Shown here one piece after another: positions 48,670-59,496 of a DNA stretch of 64,000 nt. The translations under genes and the position numbers were made by a program. Source of the DNA: Gymnothorax reevesii (Eukaryota > Chordata > Actinopteri > Anguilliformes > Muraenidae); NCBI GenBank assembly GCA_029721435.1, contig CM056578.1:18015911-18079910 (forward strand). Direction: 5' to 3'. How positions within the stretch are numbered: position 1 is the first letter of the stretch; each line of letters opens with the position of its first letter. Under the pieces are notes generated by a model that saw nothing but the letters and a program-made list of their open reading frames with translations, made no database searches and was not told the origin of the DNA.

Positions 48670-51156
48670 TGTAAGTGAGGACGAGAGTGAGAGAGAGGTA
48701 GAGATGGATAGTTTTCAGATCTATATATTTATGACCATTTCAGTGCTCTGTTGTTTGGTTTGGTGTTTGTTCGTTTGTGTGTCTGTGCCTCCTGGCCAGT
48801 TGTTCTGGAACCTCTTTGTGCATACGTGAGGCGGGATGATTTGGGATTGGGGTCTTCAGTATTTGCTCGTAGAAATGTCCCACATTCATTTTCTGAAACA
48901 CCAGCACTTTTCATAAAATCTCCGATTTACAGCATAGACACCTGTCCAAGAGCATTCTTAACCTTGAGATGACTGAGGAACTGTTGAACTAGATGTATAT
49001 AAAATCCTGGATCCTATGATCACAATTTCTTGGATCGCTACAAAAAAAAACAAACAATGAAGGATGTTTTCAGAGACAGATCTCCAGTGTTTGTCAGGTG
49101 AGTGTACATAGAAAGTCTGAAGGTGTTGTTTACTTTATACTGGGAGAATAACACACATAAGGTCGCGAGTTAGATGCTACTACATGGACACCATAGTAGG
49201 GGAGACCATCAAATCACTAAAAATTGCAGAGGTGGGGGAGGGGGGTGCTTATAACTTCCCGGAGAGTAAACTGCTGCAGACTACGCCAAACACCTAGCCT
49301 TGAAAAACAAATCTTTTACCTAACTTAACCCTTCCAGAGAGAAGCTTGGTTTTATTTGTTTTTATTTTCTCAAGAATCTTAAATCAGAATTCAGGAACTC
49401 CTTTGCTTTATACTGTATTTACCAGAATTGACTGTTTCACCAGCATTAGTTCAGTTGATAAATTTCAAATCACACATTTGTGACCTCAGACTGTAAGGAA
49501 GGATTCAGGTTTTTGATCAGCATTGGTTCAGAGGTCCTCCATAAATTTTGAAGAGTAGTGGTTGCATTCGCTCTGATTTAAAAAGAAAAACATCCAGTTC
49601 CACGCCATATGCTTGTGGATTATTGTCTTGTTTATTACTTCAGTCTTCCTAGCTGCAGTTTTGAGGCGTGTGTTTTGAGTGTACGGTGTAGCTTGTGTTT
49701 GCCATGGCCAGTATGACATAATTTCCTGCCTCATTTCTTTCTAATGAATGATGCAATCTTGACTTCCATAGTTGAAGACTTTTTTTTGAGACAATGCAAG
49801 ACTTTGAGAAAATCACAAACTCACACAAAGGCTCTAAAGTTTTGGTTAAAAAAGATTTATTTTCCATTTCCAGGCATGATTTCACAAAAATTTTAATTCT
49901 TTCGAAATATTAGTTTTGAGAAGGCAAACTGTTTTAAAACCACAATTCATGAGCTAGATTAGTTTAGCTGAACTTTAGCATCAGACAACCGTAGACCAGT
50001 GAGAAGGCAGAGATTAATGTGCTTCAAAGCTATTTTAAGTGTCCAAACTGAGCTTTGGTTTGTTTTTATTGTTTATCTCAGCCAATCTATTTTACTCTAC
50101 CACAGGTAGACACCACTGAATGGGAATCCCTATTGATACAGAAAAGCTTTCTTAACTAAAAAAATGTTACCACTGGGTCCTCCATGGATTAACCTTATTT
50201 GATTTGAATAAATATCAACTTGGATTATTTTTTATATAAAAATAGACAAGGACATGAATGTTAACTCAATGTTGAACAACTGGCAGTGCATTTGTATAAA
50301 TGGGCTAAGCCAGTTAAAATCTGAATAAATACCACTAAACCAGAACATAAATAAATAAATAAAAATACAGATGGTATGAACACATTTACAAAATGATGTA
50401 CGAGGACAAAATATATGTGAAAAAACAGAAATAACCATAAAACACACCACATAAAAGCTACACGACTTTCTGCCATAAAAGCACCATTGAAAGACACCAT
50501 GTCCCTGTCAAAAATACGACGAAGAACAGAGCTGAATTTTACTTATTGATGCCACCCACCTAAACGAGAGATCTGTCCGCGTATCCTGCAATCTGTCAGT
50601 CCATCTCGCCATCTAATCAGTTTTCCTGTTTCAGAGGGCATCTGTTTCAGTCAGTTCCCAAAACACTCCCTATACCCACGACATCCCTGACCCTGCTCCA
50701 CTGTTTCTCTTCAGTCCAATTGGCCTGTCAGTCTTTCGCGGGGCGGCAGTCACTTGTGCCAGAAACACTCTCGCACGCCTCTCCTTCCCGAAAAAAGTGT
50801 GTTCCTCTCTGCACTTCTGCCATTTATTTTCACATGTTTGAGGTAGAATTTCCACCATCTTCTTTGGCTAAAACAGAGAACACAGCATTCTGAGTATGAT
50901 GAATCCAGCAGAGCATGATTTCTCACCGCACATTTCAACAGTTTTTTAAAAGAGGCCCCAAGTGAGAGGTCTTAAACTCAAGCTCAGCTAAACAGTCTCA
51001 GGCTCTGCTTAGTTTCATTGTCCATCTACAGCCAGCTACCAATTTTTGTGTGAAAACAAGATTTACAGATCAATCAGTGACTTGAATTCAGCATTCAGCC
51101 TGCAGGAAGGCGAACAAAAACAAAAGATAAAGTGACCCTCCACAATTTGATTTTAA

Positions 51157-51958
51157 AGGAGAATTCTGGTGTGAAATTGACTTGGGGTGTCTTGAAACAT
51201 GATAATGGGTACTAACTTTTGTTGAGTACCCCACCTCCGTACGCATGCAACTTTTCAAAATAAATGGATTTTTAGCTGAAGCTCCCAACATGATTACAAT
51301 GGTTGTGAATTGGGCATTGCGTTGCCATGCAAAGAAATTGCTATTTTTTTCATCATTAACAAGGCTTAAAATAGCTCCACACTTCATCGGTAGAATTCCG
51401 AGGGCCCTGATATTTAAAACAAGGCACTGAGAACTTTGAAAATGCAAATGTTGTTTATTAAAAAAGACTATTGATGCGAACACTACCTCAATGTAGTTAC
51501 CAGTCGCCTCCATCTTGAAACTCAAAATAAGTCGATTGACGAGCAGCGAATAGATTGCAATCTATTTCCCTATCCTTCCTATTCCTTCGTGCTCGTCAAT
51601 CGACTTATCGTGACTTTCAAGATGGAGGCAACTGGAAACTACATCGAGGTACTGTTTGCATAAATCAGCGCATTTTCAAAGTTCTCAGTGCCTTGTTTTA
51701 AATGTCAGGGCCCTCGGAATTCTACCGATGAAGTGTGGAGCTACTTTGACCCTTGTTAATGATGAAAAAAATACCGATTTCTTTGCATGGCAACACGATG
51801 CCCGATTCACAACCATTGTAAGCCTGTTGGGAGCTTCGGCTAAAAATCCTTTTATTTCCAAATGTTGCATGCGTACGGAGGTGGGGTACTCAACAAAAGT
51901 CAGTACTCATTATCATGTTTCAATACACCCCAAGTCAATTTCACACCGGAATTCTCCA
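51157..51958. mobile_element. 802-bp TTAA-flanked hairpin (foldback) element
   Basis: Two long inverted arms, 51157-51545 and 51590-51958, match each other over nearly their whole length with a 44-nt loop. The outer ends are AGGAGAATTC and GAATTCTCCA. Both ends abut TTAA (51153-51156 and 51959-51962), read as the target duplication. No transposase is encoded; the similar open frames in the two arms (e.g. around 51300 and 51800) are mirror images of the repeat, not genes. TTAA targeting is typical of piggyBac-type transposases, but the termini do not look like classical piggyBac ends (CCC...), so the family is open. The element starts 41 nt after the HBEGF stop codon, so it would be transcribed as a long hairpin if the 3' UTR extends this far. 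Confidence 0.85.
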
Positions 51959-51999
51959 TTAAGCCAGCGTTGTGTGGCTCACCTTCTCACTTTCGCCCT

Positions 52000-52072
52000 T
52001 CAGTGGTGTGAGGTCGTCCCCAATTTCACCTTCTCTTCACTTTCAACATCATAATCAGCTTGTTTGTGGAAC
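52000..52072 (-). CDS. HBEGF: HBEGF coding exon 5 (cytoplasmic tail and stop)
   Basis: Acceptor TTTCAG at 52075-52073. The exon completes codon 199 and encodes FHKQADYDVESEEKVKLGT then TSHH and a TGA stop (52002-52000). It aligns with the mammalian tail (YHRRGGYDVENEEKVKLG...), confirming both the frame and the end of the protein. The tail is known to mediate trafficking and nuclear signalling of the C-terminal fragment in mammals. The presumed 3' UTR begins at 51999 and runs into an 802-bp hairpin element at 51958. Confidence 0.94.
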
Positions 52073-52501
52073 CTGAAACAACAGAGGATTTAAGCCCTCT
52101 GTCCGGGAACTTTTCCTACCGGGAAGAAGAGGAGCTTCAAACGTTGAGTCTTCATCAGACAAACAAAGAAACAAGACAGGACCGCCCATGCTGGACTGCT
52201 GACCATTAATGCAATACAGGCAGTGCTGAAAATGACACAGTAAGCAATTTCCAAGAACAAAAGGGTGATTTGGCTTATGTCTGTGGGGGAACCCTCTATA
52301 TTTCTTCATGAAACCTGGAAAGGTAGGAGTGAAAACTACCAGATTGAACTATTTTCTCTAGGAATAACAATGAAGTGGCATTTTAGAACCTGTTTTTCTG
52401 AGAGAACCCCCGTCACGATCGCAGAGGGTTCATTAATACTGAGATATGTGGCCTGAATTGTAAGCAATTGGAGCTTTCTAAAAAAAAACTATTTAGCTCA
52501 C

Positions 52502-52657
52502 CTGAGCGCCAGTAGAATGCCGATGATAGTCAGGCAAATTAACGACAGGACAACAGCCACCACTGCAAGCGCTGTCGTTCGGTTGTAGGTGCCCTGCACT
52601 TTGGCCACTGGCAAACTGAAGAGGTGACACCTTTCCCCGGAAAACCCAGCCATACAT
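52502..52657 (-). CDS. HBEGF: HBEGF coding exon 4 (second EGF half, transmembrane)
   Basis: Acceptor CTGTAG at 52659-52658, donor GTGAGC at 52501. It encodes residues 147-199: EGF cysteines five and six (148 and 157, in ICMAGFSGERC), then the juxtamembrane stalk with LPV (162-164), equivalent to the region where human pro-HB-EGF is shed, then a hydrophobic helix (about 176-198, ALAVVAVVLSLICLTI...). An NRT sequon at 172-174 lies in the stalk next to the membrane; I do not recall a counterpart in the human protein. The frame is phase 2 at both ends. Confidence 0.95.
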
Positions 52658-54730
52658 CTACAGATAGGGAGAAAGGGAGGGGGCTGAGTTTTAGGTATAT
52701 TATACCTGTCTACAGGTCAGGTGGGACACAGAAACATCGAGAGAGAGGGAATGAGAATAGGGAAATGGATAAAAGCCAAACATTTTATATTACGAGAGGT
52801 TAGAACTGAGATTTTGGCATGCATATCTGAAGCTACAGGACAGGCTATAGACAAGGTGAGAAAAACACTGTACTGATTTCATAACTAATGTCACCACTGT
52901 TATTGTTTCTCAAACCCCAACTTGATGAGAGTTCCTCTCTACATCCATTTCATTTAATATCCGCCTGGTCTCTCAAACCACACCCGTTCTGTGTCACACC
53001 AACAAACCATAATATTTTTATTGCAACTGAACTTATGAAGTACATGCACTTGAAGACCACAAATGCTGGCAAATGCCAATCACAATGATATGGAGGCAGA
53101 AGTAAAGAAGAACAGGCAATCTACGTTTGGCAGAGTGTAGTGCACGTGACCAGCGAAGACAGATTTTCACACTTTTACAGGACAGGCTAGCCAACACAAG
53201 CATCAAAACTGAGGAACATTCACAGCCCACTGAGTCCAAGGCCACGCTCTGAGCCAGCAAAGGGAATGGGTTATTTTTACACTGTCATCCCCCCACATCA
53301 ACTTCCCTCTAACTGCTTCCCCCCCATGGAGCCACAACAGAGTAAACAGCCTGAGCTCCAGGCAGTGTGATCCTGAAGATTCAGCATGAATGCATTGTGA
53401 AGTTCGCAATCAGATTCTGGTTCCCAATAATTCTAAGCCTGAAGTCAGCTTAACCCTTCAGACTTCCAGAGGCCAACTGCTTTCAATCCAACCAAAAGTG
53501 AAACTTAAACAGACATTATCAGGGGAGCACAATGGCACAGTGGGTAGAGTACAATTGATGATAACCTTGAAATAATGAGCTGAAAATGCTATTAAACAAT
53601 AAATGAAAGCTTATTATTGGGAATTTTTGGGTGATGTCAGTTTAATCCTATATTTGTCACCTCGCAGGTGAAAGGGCACATAAGCACATAATCTTCCTGC
53701 AAAATGCAATTTATCAGAACATTCTCTAAATTTTATAATAAGAAACTTGAGTATGTTTTCGAATGTAATGCCAAATCAATCAGGTGTATGTAGTGATGCA
53801 AACGACAAGCTTAATGTGCAACATCGTGGCTGCCTTCCAGCCTTCGATGGAAAGAGTATTATTTACAGTGTTATTTTTGACAGGTATATTTTGTGACCGT
53901 CCTCAACCCTCCCCCCATAACCCACCGGTGGATTCCGACCCAGTTCTGAAAGCACTCAATCACCCTCAGCCACTCGCTGTGGGCTGTTGGAGTGCTGCCC
54001 TGCCAAGCCACACCGTGGCGTTCATCAAAAACACTCACGTGTGCCAAAGAGCTTAGCTGCAAGCATGCATACACAAACACATTACACTCCCTGTCTACAG
54101 ATGAATGATAGATGTGTGGGCAAGTGTTGCACATTTGGTGTTTTACATAGCACAAAATCAATTGGGTCTTCCCAGAAAACTGAAATGCGTGCACATGGTG
54201 GCCATACGCAAAAAGCACACACAGTGAAATAATTTAAGTATTTAACTTCACATCTGGCCCCATGCAGAGTGGAAAAGTCCAGAAGTGAGAAAGAAAAAGT
54301 CTTTGCCAATTATTTCTTTTGCTCAGCCGTCTGATTTCATTGATTAGTTACACCTCCTAGCAGAAGAATCGTGCAAATCCCGGCGACTGTGACAAGACAC
54401 AGGGGAAGAGTGTTACTTTCTAAATCTGGGTTTTCCACTCTAGTGTTGCACTGCAAAAATAAAACTTTATCTTATGAAGCATTTTAATCTTGTATTTGGG
54501 CTCAAAACATGCATTTCTAAAACCCATTTTCTCAGTCAGGCAATAATTCTGCCAATGACGAGATAATTTTTTTCATTTTTAGCTTTGTACATGAGTTAAG
54601 AAAAATTCACTTGTAATGCACGATGCAACAAAATAGGCAAATATTTTCAACTTGAGAGAGTGTGTAACAGACTTGCTAGTTGTAATCATTTCAGAGCCTT
54701 TTCATTTCAGGGGAGAGAGGAGAGACTCAC
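52658..54730 (-). other. HBEGF intron 3
   Basis: Largest HBEGF intron (GTGAGT donor, CTGTAG acceptor). It contains a SINE-head-like fragment near 53521-53560 and a sequence near 54450-54640 that resembles a fish MITE beginning CACTGCAAAAA; otherwise nothing recognisable. Intron 4 (52073-52501) is plain. Confidence 0.6.
53521..53560 (+). repeat. SINE head fragment
   Basis: GGCACAGTGGGTAGAG resembles the A-box region of tRNA-derived fish SINEs that begin with a 'gcacggtggcgcagtgggtagc' type head. Only this short 5' part is present; no B box follows. Confidence 0.35.
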
Positions 54731-54911
54731 ATGCAGGATGGAGCGCGCAGGTCCTTCAGGTACTGGCAGACGCCATGAATGCAAAAATCCTTGTACTTCC
54801 TCAGACACGGGTTCCTCTTCCTACCTTTTCCCTTCTTTCTGCCCTTCGCTTTTCTCCTCCTTTCAGAGCTCAGGACCACGGACGGGTCCTTCGATTTGGT
54901 GGAAAACGCCA
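54731..54911 (-). CDS. HBEGF: HBEGF coding exon 3 (heparin-binding and first EGF half)
   Basis: Acceptor TTTAG at 54913-54912, donor GTGAGT at 54730. The exon encodes residues 87-147. It holds the basic run 104-119 (RRRKAKGRKKGKGRKR), which is the heparin/heparan-sulfate binding cluster, followed directly by the first four EGF cysteines (122, 130, 135, 146). The stretch NPCLRKYKDFCIHG is nearly identical to mammalian HB-EGF and is what identifies the gene. The exon ends in phase 2 inside codon 147, the same place as in the mammalian gene, where the EGF domain is split between exons. Confidence 0.96.
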
Positions 54912-55537
54912 CTAAAGCAACAACATAAAAGCACATTTCAGCGTCTTCGCCACCATTACTCAACCACGCGCAGAAGCGCATCCCAAACATATCCCGACAC
55001 CAACGACAATGCTTCATGGTTGTTGCCAGTGTCAATGACATTACGCCAGAAATCTGTTTCGTGGTGTTAATGCGGCGTGTTATTTAATCGCATGCGATAA
55101 TTGAATGAGTTCACGCAGTCAATTCGCGCTGGTGATGGTTGGTGCTGCCAAGCGCTCGCTGGCAACAACAAAACATCGGTCGACAGTTGGTCCTTGAACA
55201 AAACATTAATTAACTGTTACTTAACATTTTGCCTTGCAATCGGATTATCAAGGCAATAGCTTCGCATTGGAAGTCAGAGAGCTAACATGCTTTCCATCTC
55301 CCTAACATTTCAGCATCCTTCCATGTTCAGCGCCACCGTTTCGGTCATTGCCTCATCTTCATTACAAAGGATTATTATTAGGTCATTCTTAAAGAAGCGC
55401 CGTTAAAAATCACATTATCCCCCCAAAGAGGTTGTACCATGCCATCCATAAGATTCCTGACATTACGCAGAGGTACGACACTGGGCTACGCTCTTTCTGA
55501 TCGCATTTGCTCTGCTTGAATTTCCCTTCTGAAATAC
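54912..55537 (-). other. HBEGF intron 2
   Basis: Short intron with GTATTT donor and TTTAG acceptor. I see no repeat, RNA gene or coding block in it. Intron 1 (55754-56363) is likewise plain. Confidence 0.7.
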
Positions 55538-55753
55538 CTTTGGGAAGGTCGAGTCCATAATCGCCAGATAGATAATCATCTTCTTCATCTTCTCCGTAGT
55601 AGTATTCATCCTCAGTCCCGTATTCTACGTCTCCATCATCCTCCAAGCTATTCATTTCGTCCAACGCGTGCAAAAGATTTATCACAGCAGTTTGCGCCGG
55701 TTTTGCACTCTCGTAGCTGTCAACAGAGGCGGTGCTGGCCAGCCTGGTCACCG
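55538..55753 (-). CDS. HBEGF: HBEGF coding exon 2 (acidic propeptide)
   Basis: The acceptor (TTTCCAG) is at 55756-55754 and the donor (AAAG|GTATTT) at 55538/55537. The exon encodes residues 15-87. The N-terminal half is Ser/Thr/Ala-rich. The second half (46-83) is strongly acidic with six tyrosines (59, 65, 66, 67, 75, 80), the kind of context recognised by tyrosylprotein sulfotransferases. Mammalian HBEGF exon 2 is not like this as far as I recall, so this part is fast-evolving or lineage-specific. The reading frame continues past the donor for about 40 codons, but the phase-1 splice to exon 3 restores the conserved protein, so the read-through is rejected. This region is cleaved off the mature growth factor. 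Confidence 0.87.
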
Positions 55754-56363
55754 CTGGAAATCAAAGACAACTCGTTATTTGATTTGAAAAATGAGACGTC
55801 ACCGCAGAAAAATTTCGGGCGATCAGCACACAGAAAAGCCTACATCGTTCACAGTGCCACTTAAACAATCAGAAAGAATGCTCTGAAAGCACAGCGTCTT
55901 AGTCACAAACCGAAAGATTCTCATGAAAACCGTTTCTGTTTTCATGTGGATTTTATCTAATATCCGCAAGTATCTGAACAGCAGCCCACAAGTCCATGTG
56001 CAGAACAGATAACGAGCAAAGGCTATTATATCGACTCACAAACGAGGCATGGGACTGTTAGCAGACAGCATGTTATCAGAAAATATGTCGTTACATAAAG
56101 CATATTTTGTTCTATGTTTTACCAAGGTCCCATTTTAACAACTGGAGTTTAGATTACTAAAATGAAGTCATCTTTGGACAATTCAAATAAGACAGCCATC
56201 AAGTTCAGAAATGAATAGCTACTATAGTTCGCCATGTAGAGATTAAGAGATTAAAACAAAAGGTCTCCTTTTTGTCACCGTATTTCCTTCAAGTCCAAGA
56301 ATGAAACTCAGACCCAAACTAAGGAGACGTGCTTGGGTTGTTGGCTGCCACCACTGCACTTAC

Positions 56364-56406
56364 CAAAGCCATGAGCAATTAAGAGGGCAATCCGAAGCAA
56401 CTCCAT
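56364..56406 (-). CDS. HBEGF: HBEGF coding exon 1 (signal peptide)
   Basis: The ATG at 56406-56404 has A at -3 and G at +4, a good start context. Fourteen full codons follow (MELLRIALLIAHGF) plus the first base of codon 15, then a GTAAGT donor at 56363. The short basic/hydrophobic peptide fits the beginning of a secretory signal like that of mammalian HBEGF (which begins MKLL). Upstream in the transcript is an A/T-rich leader of roughly 220 nt, then a TATA motif near 56665. Splicing to exon 2 in phase 1 makes residue 15 alanine, a plausible end for the signal peptide. Confidence 0.88.
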
Positions 56407-56654
56407 ATTTCCACGATTTATTTATTTTTTTATTTTTTTAATTTATTTTATTTTTTTGCAAGTTTCAAGAATAATCCGTGCTGTTGTAAGAAACTGAAGT
56501 TTGTGCCCGTCCGTCCGCGGTTCGATGTCAATATCCCTTTAGTCCTGTATGCTCAAACGATACCCCCACGCAGGGTGCGTCCTTTCGGTCGTTAACTTGC
56601 GGTTACACTGCGAATGTCAAACAGTGCGGAAAGGAGTACTCCACAGCACTCCAC

Positions 56655-56675
56655 GAGCATTTATATATAAGCTGC
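56655..56675 (-). promoter_or_regulatory. TATA-box candidate of HBEGF
   Basis: On the minus strand TTATATATAA lies at 56670-56661. A start site about 30 nt downstream would give a 5' UTR of roughly 225 nt before the ATG at 56406, similar in size to mammalian HBEGF leaders. Position and motif are seen; use as a promoter is inferred. Confidence 0.5.
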
Positions 56676-56899
56676 CGGTGAATTATGACCACGCCTCAAT
56701 GATATACTCTGCAACAACAATGCGGGCTAATCTATTAAAAGGTAGCCCCACAGGAAAAGAAATTCTCCGCGAATATGTTACGTCGAGCCGAGAAAAATAA
56801 AGGCAGTGATTCTTAGCCCACTTTGCATTTGGTTCCACGTGCAGTCTCAACGTCAATCACCACATAATCTCAGTTCAAGCACTTCGGGCTCCATCGTCA

Positions 56900-57030
56900 C
56901 AGGGGTTCAAATTTGCTGTAGTGGGGAATAGGCTGGGCACTGCGCTTTCAGTGACTCATCGGACTGTAAAGCGTCTTTGTGACAGTTTATCTGTGAAAAG
57001 CGCTATACAAAAAAATTGAATCTGAATTTG
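56900..57030 (+). repeat. Fish repeat tail with AP-1 motif
   Basis: GACTGTAAAGCGTCTTTGTG, AAAGCGCTATACAAA and an ATTGAAT tail match a common fish element end. TGACTCA (56952-56958) within it is a consensus AP-1 site about 550 bp upstream of the HBEGF ATG. Confidence 0.5.
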
Positions 57031-57850
57031 AAATAATGGTAAAAGTTGAACGGTATAAGCAAATTATCTCAAGCATACAATACAAGGGGAGAATCGATCA
57101 TTTTAGTTTTCCTGAAAGAGAGAAAGTGCCCCCTTTAAGCCATGGGGAAAGTTGTTTTGAAATATAACAACTACATTAGCTGACCAAGCCAAACTGAATA
57201 CCGTTATTAAGTCAGTGTGCAGCTTTACGTGAAATATGCCCAGTTTAAGTGCTGCAGAGGGGGTAATTTGATTTTTATTGACTTTCATAAACAAAAGGCG
57301 GTGGCTTCCCCACTGTCAAAGAGATAGAGAGATGAGGTGACGCGCGTCAACCTGCATGTAATAGGCTACCTATAAAATAACTCATGTTCCGATTAGAGTG
57401 GACCCGTATTCTGCATTTACATGACAACACAAGGCGAGTTTGATTTTCCAGTCTTGAGTTAATAGTTGAATTAATAAATATCTTATTAAAATATCATATT
57501 TTGCCAAATAGTTTTGGAAACATTATACGTTTCGTTTCTTGAAAAGCGGGAACATGTCTCGACAAGTTACGGATCAATATCCTTACAGCCAAATGGCCAT
57601 CTACCGACATCTAGTGGAAAGACTAAGTACTTGCTTCAAATCGCTAATCAAATTAAACTGTTGGATATCGTCTTCTTTCTAGCACTTTCACAGGTGAAAC
57701 GATTTTACTGGCCATAGATTAAATTAGACCAGATTATCTTAAATTAGATCATTAAGAATAGAATTATAGGCTAAGTCTAATAATACAGAGGTGTACAGTG
57801 AAGATTATACATCGCCACTTTCTTCAAAAAGGGGTCCTGATGTACAAACC
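57031..57850. other. Intergenic, no feature recognised
   Basis: AT-rich sequence upstream of HBEGF; nothing nameable. Confidence 0.4.
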
Positions 57851-57854
57851 TCAA

Positions 57855-58140
57855 TTACAATGAAGTTGGGACTTTGCAAAAAACAAATAAAACAGAATAC
57901 TATGATTTGCTCATCCTTTTTGACCTATATTCAATTGAGTACACTGCAAAGACAAGATATTTAATGTTCAAACATATAAAGTTTATTGTTTTTTTTTTTT
58001 TATAGGCCTATTCTCTCATTTTGAATTTGATGCCTGCAACACAATCCAATAAAGTTGGGACAGGGGCATCTTTACCACGGTGTTACATTACCTTTCCTTT
58101 TAACAACATTCAATAAGCGTTTGGGAACTGAGGACACGAT
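57855..58140 (-). mobile_element. Tc1/mariner left-end fragment (59.5-kb family)
   Basis: ATTCAATTGAGTACACTGCA, AAGACAAGATATTTAATGTT and CATTCAATAAGCGTTTGGGA match the left end of the element at 59497-61085. Confidence 0.75.
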
Positions 58141-58214
58141 GGGTGCGTTCAAGTGCTTCTGCAAGTACCAATTTGCTTCTGCAAATTTTCTACCCGACAT
58201 ACAGAACTTGAGTG

Positions 58215-58700
58215 CACTGTAGATTTGGGGAACGTTCCAAAAATGATGGATTAACCATTCCAGTAAAACATGGAGGTGGTAATATTATGGTTTGGGGTTC
58301 AGTCTGCTTGAAAGGAGCTGGTGATCTTATAAAAATCGTCTGAATCATGGATCAAAATCATGGATCACAGCATCCTTGTGAGGCATGCATATAGCCTTCT
58401 GTAAAGAGACTGGTTGGGGATCTTATTTCTAATAAGACAATGACCTTAAACACACTTAAGTTGAGCAAGAATGATCTCAGTTGGAAAGAAACATCTGGTG
58501 ACATAAAAGTTAAGACTTGGACTGCTCCAAGTCCAGACCACAATTCGATTGAGTAAATCTGTTGTAATATTGAAAGGATCTCTTTAGAATGAATGGCAAA
58601 CCATATGGAATGGTTTACTGAGTTAAAAAATAAAAAAAATACGTGAAAACTATGCCTGAAAGATTAAATTTTGTAATCAAGGAAAAGGTGGCCACCTTAG
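58215..58700 (+). pseudogene. Decayed Tc1-type transposase fragment
   Basis: Plus-strand remnants FGERSKNDGLTIPVKHGGGN, IMVWGSV, SNKTMTLNT (relic of FQQDNDPKHT) and APSPDHNSIE (relic of QSPDLNPIE) are in transposase order. It is a different family from the neighbouring 57.9-kb fragment. Confidence 0.7.
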
Positions 58701-58719
58701 ATATTGACTTTTTCTTTCA

Positions 58720-59490
58720 GTAAAGACATTATTATGTTTGTTTTTCCTTTATATTGTTTTCTAATTTTTTATTTTCATCTATATGATCCAATATTACATG
58801 CAATAAATAATTGAAGTTTTTGGTTTCTGATTTATCTTCATCACTCCATCACTGCTGTAAATTGGACATTACTTTTCACAAATGAGTTCATTTTTATTCA
58901 GTTGTGCATTTTAATGTATTTATTTTATACAGGAGTTATAAGTTACGAATTAATTGCAACATTTGTTTAGAATCAATGGCAAATGTCCACAAATGGACGT
59001 AAATGCGAGTAAATCCAGACAAGGCTATTTAGGCTGTTGTGCACTCTGTCAACGGCTATTAGCGCGACACACCGTCAGATTAAATAATCAAAAGGTGTAG
59101 CTCTAAAAGCGGCGGGGGAACTTGATCTCACCGGACGCCCCCAACGCCTGCCGAATGCAAACCTAATTCACAGGCAATGGTTCACGGGAAATGAATTACA
59201 GTTGCGGGCTAAAATACAGAAAATTGACAGTCATTTATTCACAAAAGCACTAACGGATAAAAAAATAGAAGAAAAAACTTGAATAAATGCTTGAGCGAAC
59301 ATAACGAATGCTTCGCCTGCCATTCACCAGCTTGCCTTCTTCCTGCAGTGAATCCTGGGGCTCTCTCTTCCCAGGTAAATGGGGCACACATGCCAGGCTG
59401 ATGCACGATGTTAAAAAAAATGGCACGAATGGACCATGCGGGTGACCTTCTTCAATTGCTTCAAGGTCCAGTTCCAATGTTTACATGCCC
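58720..59490. other. Intergenic, no feature recognised
   Basis: AT-rich; nothing nameable. The same holds for 61086-61490 and 62160-62900. Confidence 0.4.
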
Positions 59491-59496
59491 ATTGTA

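Larger units (their letters stand above)
47794..51156. other. Intergenic region between PFDN1 and HBEGF
   Basis: Apart from the listed SINE tail and GA run I see no gene or repeat I can name; AAATAAA-rich patches near 50340 and at 50823 could serve as HBEGF polyadenylation signals on the minus strand. Confidence 0.45.
52000..56406 (-). other. HBEGF: HBEGF gene, whole coding span (5 exons)
   Basis: Five exons read on the minus strand (56406-56364, 55753-55538, 54911-54731, 52657-52502, 52072-52000) join with GT-AG introns and matching phases (1, 1, 2, 2) into a 222-codon frame ending in TGA. The product is a single-pass membrane precursor: signal peptide (about 1-15), propeptide with an acidic tyrosine-rich stretch (46-83), basic heparin-binding cluster (104-119), EGF domain with six cysteines (122, 130, 135, 146, 148, 157), transmembrane helix (about 176-198) and a short cytoplasmic tail. 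Family knowledge: HB-EGF is shed by metalloproteases and activates EGFR/ErbB4. Human HBEGF has 208 residues, so this is slightly longer, mostly in exon 2. The sequence alone does not say which teleost paralogue (a or b) this is. Confidence 0.95.

Noticed and set aside
51088..52054. Two similar frames of about 130-145 residues on opposite strands
   Set aside because: They are the two arms of the TTAA hairpin read in mirror orientation; similarity is explained by the inverted repeat, not by protein homology.
54912..55041. Upstream extension of the exon 3 frame starting with Met at 55041
   Set aside because: TTTAG acceptor at 54912 and phase match to exon 2 place the exon start at 54911.
55410..55537. 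HBEGF exon 2 continuing past the donor to a stop near 55410
   Set aside because: The GTATTT donor joins in phase to the conserved exon 3; the read-through part has no similarity to HBEGF.
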